64,000 nt of DNA from Dendrobium chrysotoxum (lineage: Eukaryota > Streptophyta > Magnoliopsida > Asparagales > Orchidaceae): positions 92,726,433 through 92,790,432 of the forward strand of contig CM034305.1 in NCBI GenBank assembly GCA_019925795.1. Direction: 5' to 3'. Under the pieces are notes generated by a model. That model saw only the letters and a program-made list of their open reading frames with translations, was not told the DNA's origin and made no database searches. Within the stretch, counting starts at the first letter, position 1. Each line of letters starts with the position of its first letter. Below, piece after piece: positions 12,801-24,800 of this stretch. A program made the position numbers and the translations under genes.

Positions 12801-15800
12801 GGCAATACCCTAAATGCACTACCAATTTGTTCAATAAAGGTGGTGCACGCAAATCGTGATAATCCCCGTGTAAAAATATACAAATTTATGCCTAGACGAC
12901 GTCCGATCACAAAACGGACTGCGTCGTTGCGACCGGAACGTCGATAATACACTAAATCAACTATTAATTTGTTTGATTTTGATATTCGACGAATTCGATA
13001 CGTTAAACGAGGCAGTCGGCACGTGAAACAAGGAAACACGCAAATCGATGCAGCTTTGACCTGATATGGTTTTTTCATTCTAAATTAAATACAAAAATGA
13101 TGGAGTACTAATATAGCATTTAACTTGATGAGGTATTAATAAAAAGCAGATGCCAAATGGAGAAAAGAGTCAAATACCAATTAATGCATTACCTGTTTCA
13201 GCTCAAGTCCTATTGTTGTGTCTAGTTTCAGTCGTTCCGTCCTCCTCACTTCAGCCTGGGACGTCGCAAGCCTTGTCTGAGATGAAGCTATCGCGTTTTA
13301 AATCAACGAAGTTGGGCTTTCTGGGGCCTTCTGCTGAAAAACCAAATCCTCCTTTCTGTTGTCCGTCCTAACGCCTGAAGCCAATCACTTGTGCTCACGC
13401 AAAATCCCCTTGGCTTCGCATCCGCTCCAAGGCAAAAGAATTCCCTTGGCACTTTCACTGTCCAATACCCAAGCAAAAAAATCTGCTTTCTTCCCACTCA
13501 AACGTTTGATTCCAGCCCGTCTTCCTGGTCCGATTCTCTGTTCCAGGTAAAAAAATCCTGTCCTTGCTAATCACAAATTCACTCAAGAATTCTCGTCTCC
13601 ATTACACCCACCAAAACACCCGTCCAGCCACCCGTCTACTCCAACCTCAGCTTTTCCTTTTATTTTGTCTCTAGCAGCTTAACCTGTATGAGATATCACT
13701 AAAAGACTTCAAATTTCAGCCAACCTACTTATGCAATAAACCCATATAAACCTCCCATTAAATCTGCTCCATGTATAAGGTTCCTCACATTGGTGGCTTG
13801 TAACTGCCCTTCATATCACTCCCTATATTCCATCCAAAGGCTGAATGCAGCAGCTTTTCTCTATCTTTTGACAGCAATATCACGTGATGACCTGCTCTCC
13901 CACACTCTATTTCCATAATAGCAATCCTAAATCTGGAATCTATATCAAAACAGCAAACTTCATACTAATAAGCCTATCCAAATATGTACTCTCCAAACAG
14001 CCCAAAACTTCAGCAAACGTTATCCTCACACCTCAGCCCAATAATCCTTTCCACCTGCAGCCCACCTTACCTCATCCTAACCCCAAAAGGTCCAGCACAG
14101 AGCAACTCAATCCTCCCAGCCCATTGCCTGATAACTCTCTGTTGCTTATCAAGATTCAAACAAAGCCCACACACACTCATCCCTCTAATTCCTACAGCAA
14201 CTTACTCATTTCTCCAAGGCCCAAGCAACAATTGTAAAGGCCTAACCCACAAACTTTTCTAGCCTACAAACCTGCAGCTAAACAACAAGCCCATTTTTCA
14301 CCAAAAGAAATCTAAATCTAGCAGCAAGCTCTTTCTCTGTTTCATTCTATTATATCATTATTGTATTTCATTCTATATTAATAATGGTTGTTGTTTTATT
14401 GCTTTCCTTTATTATTGTTATTCATTTTGTTTTGATTTGTTCTCTGTTGTTATTTGGTGAGTATTATTATGGAGATGTTTTAAAAAAAAAAAGTAGAAAG
14501 AGAGATGAAGCAAAAAAAAAGGGGAAAGAGATTTTGCCAAAAAAAGAAGAAGAAAGAGAGAAGAAAAAAAAAGAAAGAAAGGAAAAAGAAGAAGAAAAAG
14601 GGAGAGGGGGATCCTTCTTTTTGCTCATTTCACTTAGATTCCCTTTCTCGTTGTTTGCGGTGAACCGGCAAACCCCCTACGCGCTCACGTAGCGTAGTAG
14701 AGAGGAAATCCGGTGCGACGCCTACAACGAGGCGGGTAATCATAAAAAAAAAAAAATCCCGCTTTCGACGCTAGTGACGAGCCGGCAAACCCCCCACGTG
14801 CTCATGTAGCGTAGTGGGGAGGGAAGCCGGTGCGTTGCTTGCGACGAGGTGGGTAATCCCCGGAGCGCTCACGTAGCGTGAAGGGGATAAAAAACTAAGT
14901 ACCCCCAAACGCTTATATAGTGTAGAGGGGGGAAAGCAAACTGTGTTGTCTTTTGAACAGGTACCCAAAGACCCCTAAACGCTCATGTAGCGGGTGGGGA
15001 TTGAAGAAAGAAATGCCGCCGCGATGTCTATGGACATCTACCTGAAGCGCCCATGTGGCGTGGAGGGGAAGACAGCCTCTTGGTTTTTCCCCTAAATGGG
15101 GGAGACGCCGGGAGGCTGCGAAATTTTCAGCGAAATTGAGGACATGAACTTGAACAAGATTTTGAATAATTTGGAACTTGACATCAAATGAAGAAAGATT
15201 TGAATCTAATTGAACTAAAAAAAAAAAGATTTCTAAATGAACCACAAATGACTTGAACTTGATTTGAATTTGAACTCAAGAAGAACACATGAACTCAAAT
15301 TGAACAAGGTCCAGATTTGAACTTGTGGACTTTTGAACAGCAGGGGACTATACTTGGACTCGATTGAACTTAAAGGACAAATGAGGACTTGTGAACTTGA
15401 TATAATTGACTTAAATGAACTCAAATCCAAATGACTTCGAACTTAAATTACAAAGAGCTTGGATCGAAATGAACAACGAATTAAACTCAACGGACTTGGT
15501 GCAAGGAATTTTTGAACCTAAACAATGAGTACAATTTGAAATAAATATGAATTTGGACCTAATGACATGGAACATGATTTAATTTGGCAAGATGATAATC
15601 ATGCAAGCAAGGGTCAAGTGAGAAATGCAATGAAGTATTTATAGCTAATAATACAAAATTTTCATTGAAAATCAAGAGAGCATCACTTGAATTGGATGGA
15701 AAATATTGATGGCCAATAATGTTGAGCTCACTATACATGTTCAATCCATCTTGCAAGCATAATTTGATCTCTAAATAACAAAAGATTGTGAATGTGGCTT

Positions 15801-18800
15801 GATCATAAAGCCATGATATGAATTCTTTATAGCATGATATTAGATTCATAGCTTTGGATTAAACTCATCTCCAAGCAATGATCAATATGAGCATGTCTAA
15901 TTTGATAGACAAATATTATAAACCACATGAAGACGATAGTGAAAGACTACAGATACAAACCACTTGTGAACAAAATTGAATGGGAATTATGGTAATATAA
16001 CTAGCATAAGATTTCCCTAATGAATGTCAAGAGGTCTTCATGCTAGTTTAAATGAAAGTGTTAATAAACAAAAAAAAATGTCAAGCCCATCATACATATT
16101 GTAGACCATTTTGAAGACAAAGAACTCACACGTTCAGCTTGCTTGCAAGTGATGAGAAGATCGTGAGAGCTAATGCCGACTAGCTTGAAAGGAATTTGCA
16201 AGTAAACTCATTAACTACAAGTTCTTGTAAGGAACTTGTCATCCACACAACAATCCACGATGCATAATGAACATGATAAACCCTTGCAAATGGTGATAAT
16301 CCATGAAGAGCTCTTCGCAAGTATAGACAGGAGAAGTATAATAAATGCAACAGGTCGTCTGAATGGAGATATCATCCGGTTGCTAGCAAGGTCATGAGCA
16401 AAGATCGCAAAGCACACATGAGCAATGATGATAGGTTACAACATTTGCACCAATCATGTGGAAAAGATAGTAGCCCAATAACAGAGCATATTAAAGGAAA
16501 CTTGAACCGCTCGTAGTCAGTGATGGTTGGTACGCAATGAAAATTATCACGAGTTTCTACGAAAGACCCATGCTACATCTAACATATCATTTGCAACTAG
16601 TGAAGAAAGACATGCAAGTGAACACAACAATTCACTAACCAACATGCGCAGAGAGATTAGCAACGAATGCAGCATCTTGCCAGCCAACAAGCAGAGAAGA
16701 ATTGACAACGAATGCAATCACTTGACGATCAATGCCAATTTATAAATGAACTATAAATGCAACAAGTCTATCTATAACCAATACTAATTATCGCAGGGAT
16801 GCAAACGATAGTTCCTACGAACATTGAAATGCATACAAGCAAATATAGGAGATTCCTTCAGTTAATACACATAAAGAAATCGATGACAAAGGCGGCGATC
16901 CATCGATCAATATATGTGGAAAGATGGGTGACAAATGCAGCTCAATCAGTGAATAACATAGGCATGCAAACGAATATATTAATTTGCCTGCAAGTAGCAA
17001 AAGCAAATACATTGCAAGGATATGGGCTCCTTCATAGGCAGACAGAAGGCGTCCACAAGCTACAACGCCACGCCATCGAATCTGCAACATCCGTACAAGC
17101 AGACATAAGGCGTTTACAAATATTCTAAAAATATCCCCCGCACATGCACCGTAATATGTATACACGTAGGTACACAAAAAGGGGGGGTACACAATCACTA
17201 AACCCGCATGGGCCCCAACGAGCGTGTTATTGGTACACACGTGACGTCTAGGGATGCTGCACGGGTCAGTAAATTTGAACCCGATCCTCCTGAGCAGGTA
17301 AATAGGAGTTGACAAGGTTCATCAAATAATTATAAAATGCCCCCAAACACCCGTATGGGCCCCGGCGAGCGTATTATTGATATGCGCGTGACGTCTAGGG
17401 ATGCTGCGCGGGTCAACAAATAAACCCAAGTTCGAGCCCGATCCTCTAATACGAGTGGATAGGAGTCGATATGGCTCAAACTATACAACAAATATTCAGT
17501 CACGATGATGACCGAAATATTTTTTTTATAGTTCATATTAAGCCTTCAAAGCCTCTCACAAAAGAAATTCATTAACAGGGTCTAAAGCCTATAAAACCCG
17601 ATCCTACGTCGATAGCTCGATAGAGTGGACAAGGTTCAATCCATAAATGAGAATGACCCCATACACCCCGATGATGGCCGTGTTGAATGTTTATCTCAAC
17701 CGGAGGGGTTAATTCTAAATATTTCAAATATCTTTTAAATCTCAAAATTCCACCCAATATTCAAAGTCCAAAAATCACAAAATTCAAAATATTTAAAACT
17801 GAAATCCAACCATCAACCACTTAAAAGCATAAAATCCATCCACTCTCCGCAACAGTTTGTCAAGGTGGACAAATTAAAATTTACTTCAGCTCACATAGAG
17901 CCAATGCTTGGTTGAAAATATCACTAGGATCCATTCTCAAACAATCTTCTGCCAGTAAGGACGTGGTACGTGTCATCTAACCGGCAGTTTCGCCGCCAAA
18001 TGGCACTGCAGGATAAACGGTTATGACCCGGGGCCCTCTGAACCGAGTGGTTTTGCCGCCAAATGGCACCACATGATACCGGTTATGGCCAGAGCCAATA
18101 CGTTCTTTATTGGCATCAAATCCTTGAGGTATGAATCAATAGGATATGATCGATAGGGCACAAAGCCCTCTGTTAGCTAAGGTGGATTCAAATTTTCCCC
18201 CTTAGGCAAATACTCCCCCCAGGTCTACAAGGTACCTTGGACGAAGTAACCCATGGCTGCCGACAAGGATCCTTCTGTCAGGTTGGGTGGACTACCTCCT
18301 CTGACTAAGTAGATCAGGGACCACGATGGCCCGGGATGACGAAACCATGGGATCTTGATCGGGTCTATCATCCATTTCCCCACCATCCGCTTTAAGTGCA
18401 AAATGGTGAAATTTCTGATTTAAATATCAAATCTCCAAATTTCCTACACCCAATCCATGCTGCTACTATATGCCAGATGCACGTATCTTCTACGTATCTG
18501 ATCGGGAGGGGTAATTAATTATAGGGGCTTGCGCATATAGGAAGCCAGAACTCAGATCATAAAGTCCTCACAAAAATGAGGGCGAAATCTCTGGGTAATG
18601 TCTTATCTACAAACCCATCTGCCTTCCAAAATTTACCCCGGAACTTAAACCGTTAAAACTTCCCCCGAAGAAAAGCAAAAGTCGGGCGAAGGCCGGGGCC
18701 GAATTTTCGGAGCCCGCATTGTGAAATTGCCATGCAGAAAATAACCATACATCAATTAATTTTTGAACAAAAGAGGACAGCATATAAGAAACCAATTGTC

Positions 18801-21800
18801 CGACTCGAATGTTTAATGGTGGAAAATCATGACTGAAGTTGTTTTGGTAAATCTAGTAAATGTGGTTAGATTTACCTGCACATTTTGGCAATGCACATTT
18901 ATGTTCTTTTATCAGTTTTTAGTATAATGTGTTCTAATATGCTTCTAATTAGACACTCAGATTTTATCATAATTTACTATCTTTGGTAAATAAGTTGCAT
19001 GAATAACATGATGCCATTTGAGGTTTTTAAAACACTGTTTGCAGCCACTCAAACATTCCACATCAGTGAGAGAAGGAAATGAACCAGATATCTTCTGGAG
19101 CATATTAGGAGGGAAGGTGGATTATCCGAAGGAAAAGGCTATCAAGGAACATGTTGAAGATCCACACTTATTTGCTTGCATCCTTGAAGAAGGTGAATGT
19201 TGTTCTATTCCACATCCTTGAAAAGATTTTGTACCTATATCTGTTCAGAATGTTGACTAAGCTGTATTCTATGAGCATGACTAATGATAACTTGCGGTTC
19301 TCTTCACAATCCTTTGGTGGTTAACTGTTCAGGTGATTTCAAGGTACTTTTTTTATTTTGCATCATATATTCTATAAACTGTGAAATTCTGTTACTATGC
19401 TATTAGGTTTCTCTCCTATTGTGTTTATGCTCTAATTAATGTAGCGATTATTACTTCCATGTCAGCTTAGGAGAGCATTTGTTGAGTTTCATTGAGCTGT
19501 CTTTGCTGGCTGGATAAGTATTATATTTGTTCATGAATATTAGGTCCGACCTATGGGTATTTCCTTAATAAAGTCTTTAACAGATTGACCATTTAGTGGA
19601 TGCGTTTGTCCTTTTACTTTGTTTTAACCTATATTCTACTAGCTTTTTTCCTTATTAATATTAATATTATTATCATTATTATTTTTATTTTACTTTCCCT
19701 TAATATCTTGTTTACTGCCTTATCCTCATCCTATGCAACTTTCAAACTTGCGCCAATCTAATTATTTCACATTTTCTAGTTCTAGTTTCAATGAACATTC
19801 TCTACTGTTAGCCGCATGAAAATATGAATCAATTGGGGGGGGGGGGGGGGGAGTATTATTTAGTTGTAGCGGACATTCGATAAAATAAGGCTATCTTTGG
19901 GAACATTGCAAGTGTGCACGGTAGTACTGTATGATGTTGCGTTCATTTGTCTAGCAAACGTTAATACCATATTGATGGAAATTTAGTTAGGATTGAAGGT
20001 AGTAGTGTAGAAAATGGGACTCTCAAGGCACATGCTTGTGCATGAAGAAATAATTTTTCTTCATGCGTGCGCAAATCAATGATGTTTCTTTACGAAGACA
20101 ATATGACGGTAAGTAGAGGTATGATTAATTTAAATAAGTATCCATCATTAATTTTATAAAAAAAATTTGTCATTACCAAATTTATATTTAAAATCAAAAT
20201 AAATAATAATAATAATAAATTCCTAATCCTCATTTTCCCTCACCTAAATACCTAAACTATCCCTCACATTACAGTTCCTCACTTAAACCTAGCGGCCCCA
20301 ACTGACACACTCATGATCTCTCACACATGCTACTCTCTTTCTCGGCTCCCTCTCTCTCTCCTACTCTCTCTCGGTTCACACGGCCCCAGCTCGTCGCCGC
20401 TGCTTCTAGCCTGCAGCTGCTAGCCACCCTAGGTAAATCCCTGATCCCCTTCTCGTCCTTCTACCCCTCCTTTCCTCCTCCTCTTCTTCTTCTTCTTCTT
20501 CTTCTTCTCATTCTTCTTCTTCTTTCTGTGTTCTACTTCTTCCTCAAAACCTAAACCTAACCTAACCCTAAAATAAATTTTCTCTCTCTCCTTCCCTCAA
20601 ATCCTCATACTCCCTTCACAAAAAAGTCTCCCCACAAGCTCGTATACCTCCACCAAAAAGCCCCATCACATTCCACTTTCTCTCTCTAGAGCTAGAGAGA
20701 GAAAGTTGTTTCTCTTTCTAAAATCGGAGAGATAAAGCTCATCCCCTCTCTCTCTACAACCTCCTCTTCATCATTTTCCCTCACTAACTCTCTCTCTCTA
20801 GAAAGAGAGGAAAATCTCTCTCTAGAAAGAGAGGAAAGTCTCTCTCCACGTCTCTTTCTCTCTCTGAAAAGAGGCCCATACCCCTACTCTTTTTAAACAC
20901 CTCCCCACCAAAACTTTAGCCTATCCTTCTCTTTCATCTCTCTTTCTCTCTCTAGCTCCACCCTATACATAGAAAAAATAATAATAAAAAAATAAAATCA
21001 AAATTATTTCGTGCATCACAGGTGTTGTTGCCGTCGTCGTTCATCTCACTGTCGCTGTCATCATCTCACCGTCGTCGCTTCCATCAACTCGCACTTTGAG
21101 GTATAACCCCGATCCGACATTAGTTTTAATATTACAAATTGCAAAAGTTCTGGATGTGACGCGTATGACGCGACGAGCGGAACTTGTGCATGCTTTTCTT
21201 AGCCAAGAGGCATAACAACAAATGTGTTTTCTAAAATTGACAAGTTTTAAATTCAAAGAATTGGAGTTAAAAAAAAGGTTTAGTTTTGTTGCACAAAGTT
21301 ATCCTTATTTATAGATCTATATAAGATATCTTAATAATAAAATAAATAATTACAGAATAATACATAATTGCCCTAATATATAGTCCTTCCTAAATCAGCC
21401 ACCCAAATCTAGAAGGAAATTGGCGTGATCCAGGTGAGCCTCCCATGGATCCCCATGTTGGCCATGGGATTAATGGCCAAGGTATGTCTGAGATTTAACA
21501 AGGTGAGCCTCCCGTGGATCCCCATGCTGGCCATGGGATCAAAGGGCCAAGGAATGGCTGGTATTTAGTAACAAGTCACCTATTGCTATTGAGAAAATAC
21601 ATTGTACCTTGCTTGCATAGGTAGACTATAATCTAAATCTAAATATTCTGCTTTCATATTCCCTATGACCAGAGGCTTGCATATCTCCTTGTGCTTAGCA
21701 GAGGTGTCTTCATCTGCTTTTATGTCACTCTTCAGGTGAGGTTTGGTTTTGCTTGGTTTGAATAAGGTATCTGCTTTAGGAAGAGTAGGTGTTGCTTTCT

Positions 21801-24800
21801 GTCTTCCCATTTTCTTTTTCTCAATTTCTTCTATAGTTCATTTTGCAGTTTTAGAGCTTGATGCCTTGGCTTCAAAAGAACTTATCGGTTTCGACTCTTT
21901 TGGAATAAAATAATTTGCATTTTTATATATTTTCACTTCATGAACTGCAAAGGGTTGTATGTTGCCTGAGATCCTGAACTTTTCCCCATCTCTGAGACTC
22001 TTCATATATTGTTGTAGGGTTGATGGAACAATGCTGTATTCTTGCAACCATGGACGACCTAGGAGTGCCTTAAATAAAGTGTCTACATCAATTACGTAGA
22101 ATTTGGCTTTCGTATAAAGTTCTTCGAATTTGAGAGGAAGTGCAAATGATCCCATAGTCTTTTGCCCTTTCTCATGGAAACCATGTACCATCAGCTTATC
22201 TGTCTCGAGATGTTTTACATCAAGGGATAATGATCTTAATGTTCTGAGGCTCATGAGATTTATGGAGGATCCGAGATCAACTTAAATTAGACTTATCAAA
22301 ATGCCATCACTCTCTATGGTAACATATAGATGGAAGATTATGATCTATCATTCCAAGCATCAGATCATCCTCAGCGAAAGTGATAACTAACTCATTTGTG
22401 CTTGCAGAACTTCCATTAGATAACATTCAATAAAATATGCTTCATATCTTTTCAGGTTTTTGAGAGTCTGGATCAAAGTTTTCCGAAGGTTTTCAGATAT
22501 TAACAGAGCTTCGTAATTGATCAATGCAAGAATCTTTCTCAAATGGGACAAGATATTATAATTTACCCCTTTTTTAAAGTAGATCTCTTCTTTGGGCTTT
22601 TTAGAATGATTTCTTTATTAACCACTATATCTTTTCCTTTGTCTTTATTCGGTGCTCCTTTCTTTGGAGGAGGTAGTAATATCTTACCACTCCGCAGTTG
22701 TACTTGAGCTACTTTATCTAATTCAGATTCATCCGACAGAGTGCTTTCTTCAAAGTTTGCCCTTGTTGTTTTAGAAAGTTCTGTCACAGGCTCAGAGTCA
22801 CTAGCCAACTTAAGAGCTCCAATTGCAATGCCTTATCGGGCTCTGGCTTATTTTCATCTTGAGAGTGCAGATTTTCTTCTGAACTATAGTTCGTCGGCAA
22901 CACCATCAGACATGATTCAAAAGTTACTTTTCTAATATACTCTTCTTTTGCTATGTATCCGACACTACCAAAATAACTCTGCATGTCTTATTAGGAAGTA
23001 GATCTTCATTTGCTTCTTCCCCGCCACTTTTTGCAACACATATCTACAGCCCGGTTATAAAATCAGCGAGCTTAACTGATCGTCTCACAGGCTGATAATA
23101 ATTGACTAAGGTGTCTATTCACAGTCTTTTTTTATTCGGCTTTCTCAGCTTGACGAAGGCATCTATCACATATCTGCAGCCCACTCATAAAATGAGCCCA
23201 GTCTATAATTCAAATTTTGGTTTAATTTATAAATTAAAGCATAAGTCCTGTGATTAGCTTCCAATCTAACAATCGATCCTCAATTTTTCTGATCTACTCT
23301 TGGGACTTGTAGCAGTGGTTTTGACATTTCTCGTGTGCTCTTACTTAGTATAAGAACATTGAAGGGGAAATCTTTATCTTCCTCCATGCAATATTCAAAT
23401 TGTCTTGGATGGTGAGCAATTAGTGAGCAAAATTCCATCCAAACAGGATTTAGAATATTTAGCTGGTGATAATGATGAGAAGCTACTAAGTAGGCTAGTG
23501 ATTATGTTTAATAGCAAATAATGAAAGAAAGGCTCTTTACTTTGTATTCTGTGAGATTCTAACGATATGATTATCTCATACAAAATTAATATTGAAGCTT
23601 CAAATATTTAAAAATTACCTGTTATAAGTCCGAGCTCTGAAGTCTTATGGGTTGGTCCATGAAGGATCAAAAGAAAAAGAATGACAGAAGATCCAATGAA
23701 GTACAATAAATTATGATCATGACACATGTTTACTCAAATTTGATAAATTCCATAACTGATAAAATTGATGGTTGCATTTTGGGAAGCCAAAAGTGCTCCT
23801 TGATAAAAGGTAGCAACCTTACGAAACAAATTTTGAGTTTATTCTGAACTGTTGGAGGCCATCATTTTTAGTTGACATTATTCTCTGAGTTTGATTAGTA
23901 GTTTAGAAGATCACATTGTCAGCGGATGTCAAATTACAGTTGCTTTAATATTCTTACTTCAACGAAAAATCTGTCTCTTGGAATCAGAAGTTCCAAAGTG
24001 GAGATAAATGGAAATTACATCCTTACAACTAATACTAAAATAATCATGCGTGGGCTAAACCGTTTATATATGTTCCCATTTATTACTTTTGTTACCCTTT
24101 TCATTTTGTTAAATTTAGCAGTTAGACTTAGAAACTGCAATGGAGCTCACCAGCTCATGACATATTTTAGGGGAAGGAGATATTTAATTTTACACAAGAT
24201 GACTTAACAACAGAAGATGTGCTATTACTAGACTGTCACAGTGAGATTTATGTCTGGGTTGGCCAACATGCGAGCCTTGCATCACCAGAGAATGCCCTTA
24301 CTTTAGGCAAGGTAATTAACTTGGTGTTTATAATTTCATTTTGAGTTGATACCATGCTAGCATTTGATATTTTGTATATCTCTTAGCGATGATTGTATCC
24401 TAAAGATATTAACAAAGCAATGTGACTAGCATTCTTTCATTCAACTAACGGTGCTGCAACTTGTAGAAATTTTTGGAGGCAGACATTCTGCTTGAAGGAT
24501 TACTGCAGGAATCAGCTATATATGTTATCCCGGAAGGCAACGAACCTCCATTCTTCACTCGTTATTTTGAGTGGGATACCTCAAAATCAAATGTAAGCTT
24601 GTTCAATCCGTGGAACCTTATTTTTTCAGCATGTGGTATTAGCTTTCTTATTAAGTTAGCGCTTCTAGATGCATGGTAACTCATTTGAGAAGAAGCTCGC
24701 CATTGTGAAAGGTTCAACACCAATTACAGAGGTTAGTTTTGGAGTTTGCTTGCTGTACTTGTGAGTTCATATCCAGTTTATGCATAGTTCTAAAAAATAT

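Larger units (their letters stand above)
8573..18733. mobile_element. large region bounded by long inverted repeats (fold-back-like), unclassified
   Basis: Left arm 8573-9745 matches the reverse complement of right arm about 17165-18733 with visible but diverged similarity (patches such as CCCAACCTGACAGAAGGA and GCAGCCATGGGTT, and GACAAACGGTTGCGG versus GACAAACTGTTGCGG). The right arm is longer because one 170-bp unit is present about three times there and once on the left. The 7.4-kb interior has no intact protein gene and several tandem arrays. Outer ends read CACATTATGTGGGC (left) and CACAATGCGGGC (right, reverse strand). No clean target duplication was found. It could be a fold-back or Mutator-like DNA transposon, or two separate opposite insertions; the superfamily is undetermined. 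Confidence 0.55.

Noticed and set aside
12689..13078. 129-codon minus-strand open frame with repeated peptide words
   Set aside because: Produced by the 150-bp tandem array; repeats in the peptide follow the DNA repeats.
14384..14692. Lys/Glu-rich open frame
   Set aside because: Compositional effect of the polypurine tract.
14655..15085. Hairpin words considered as tRNA or structured RNA genes
   Set aside because: No cloverleaf or conserved tRNA boxes; the words are isolated stems in degenerate repeats.
16815..17315. 166-codon minus-strand open frame
   Set aside because: Spans the border of a repeat arm, hydrophobic/Cys-rich without family resemblance, no promoter or splice context.
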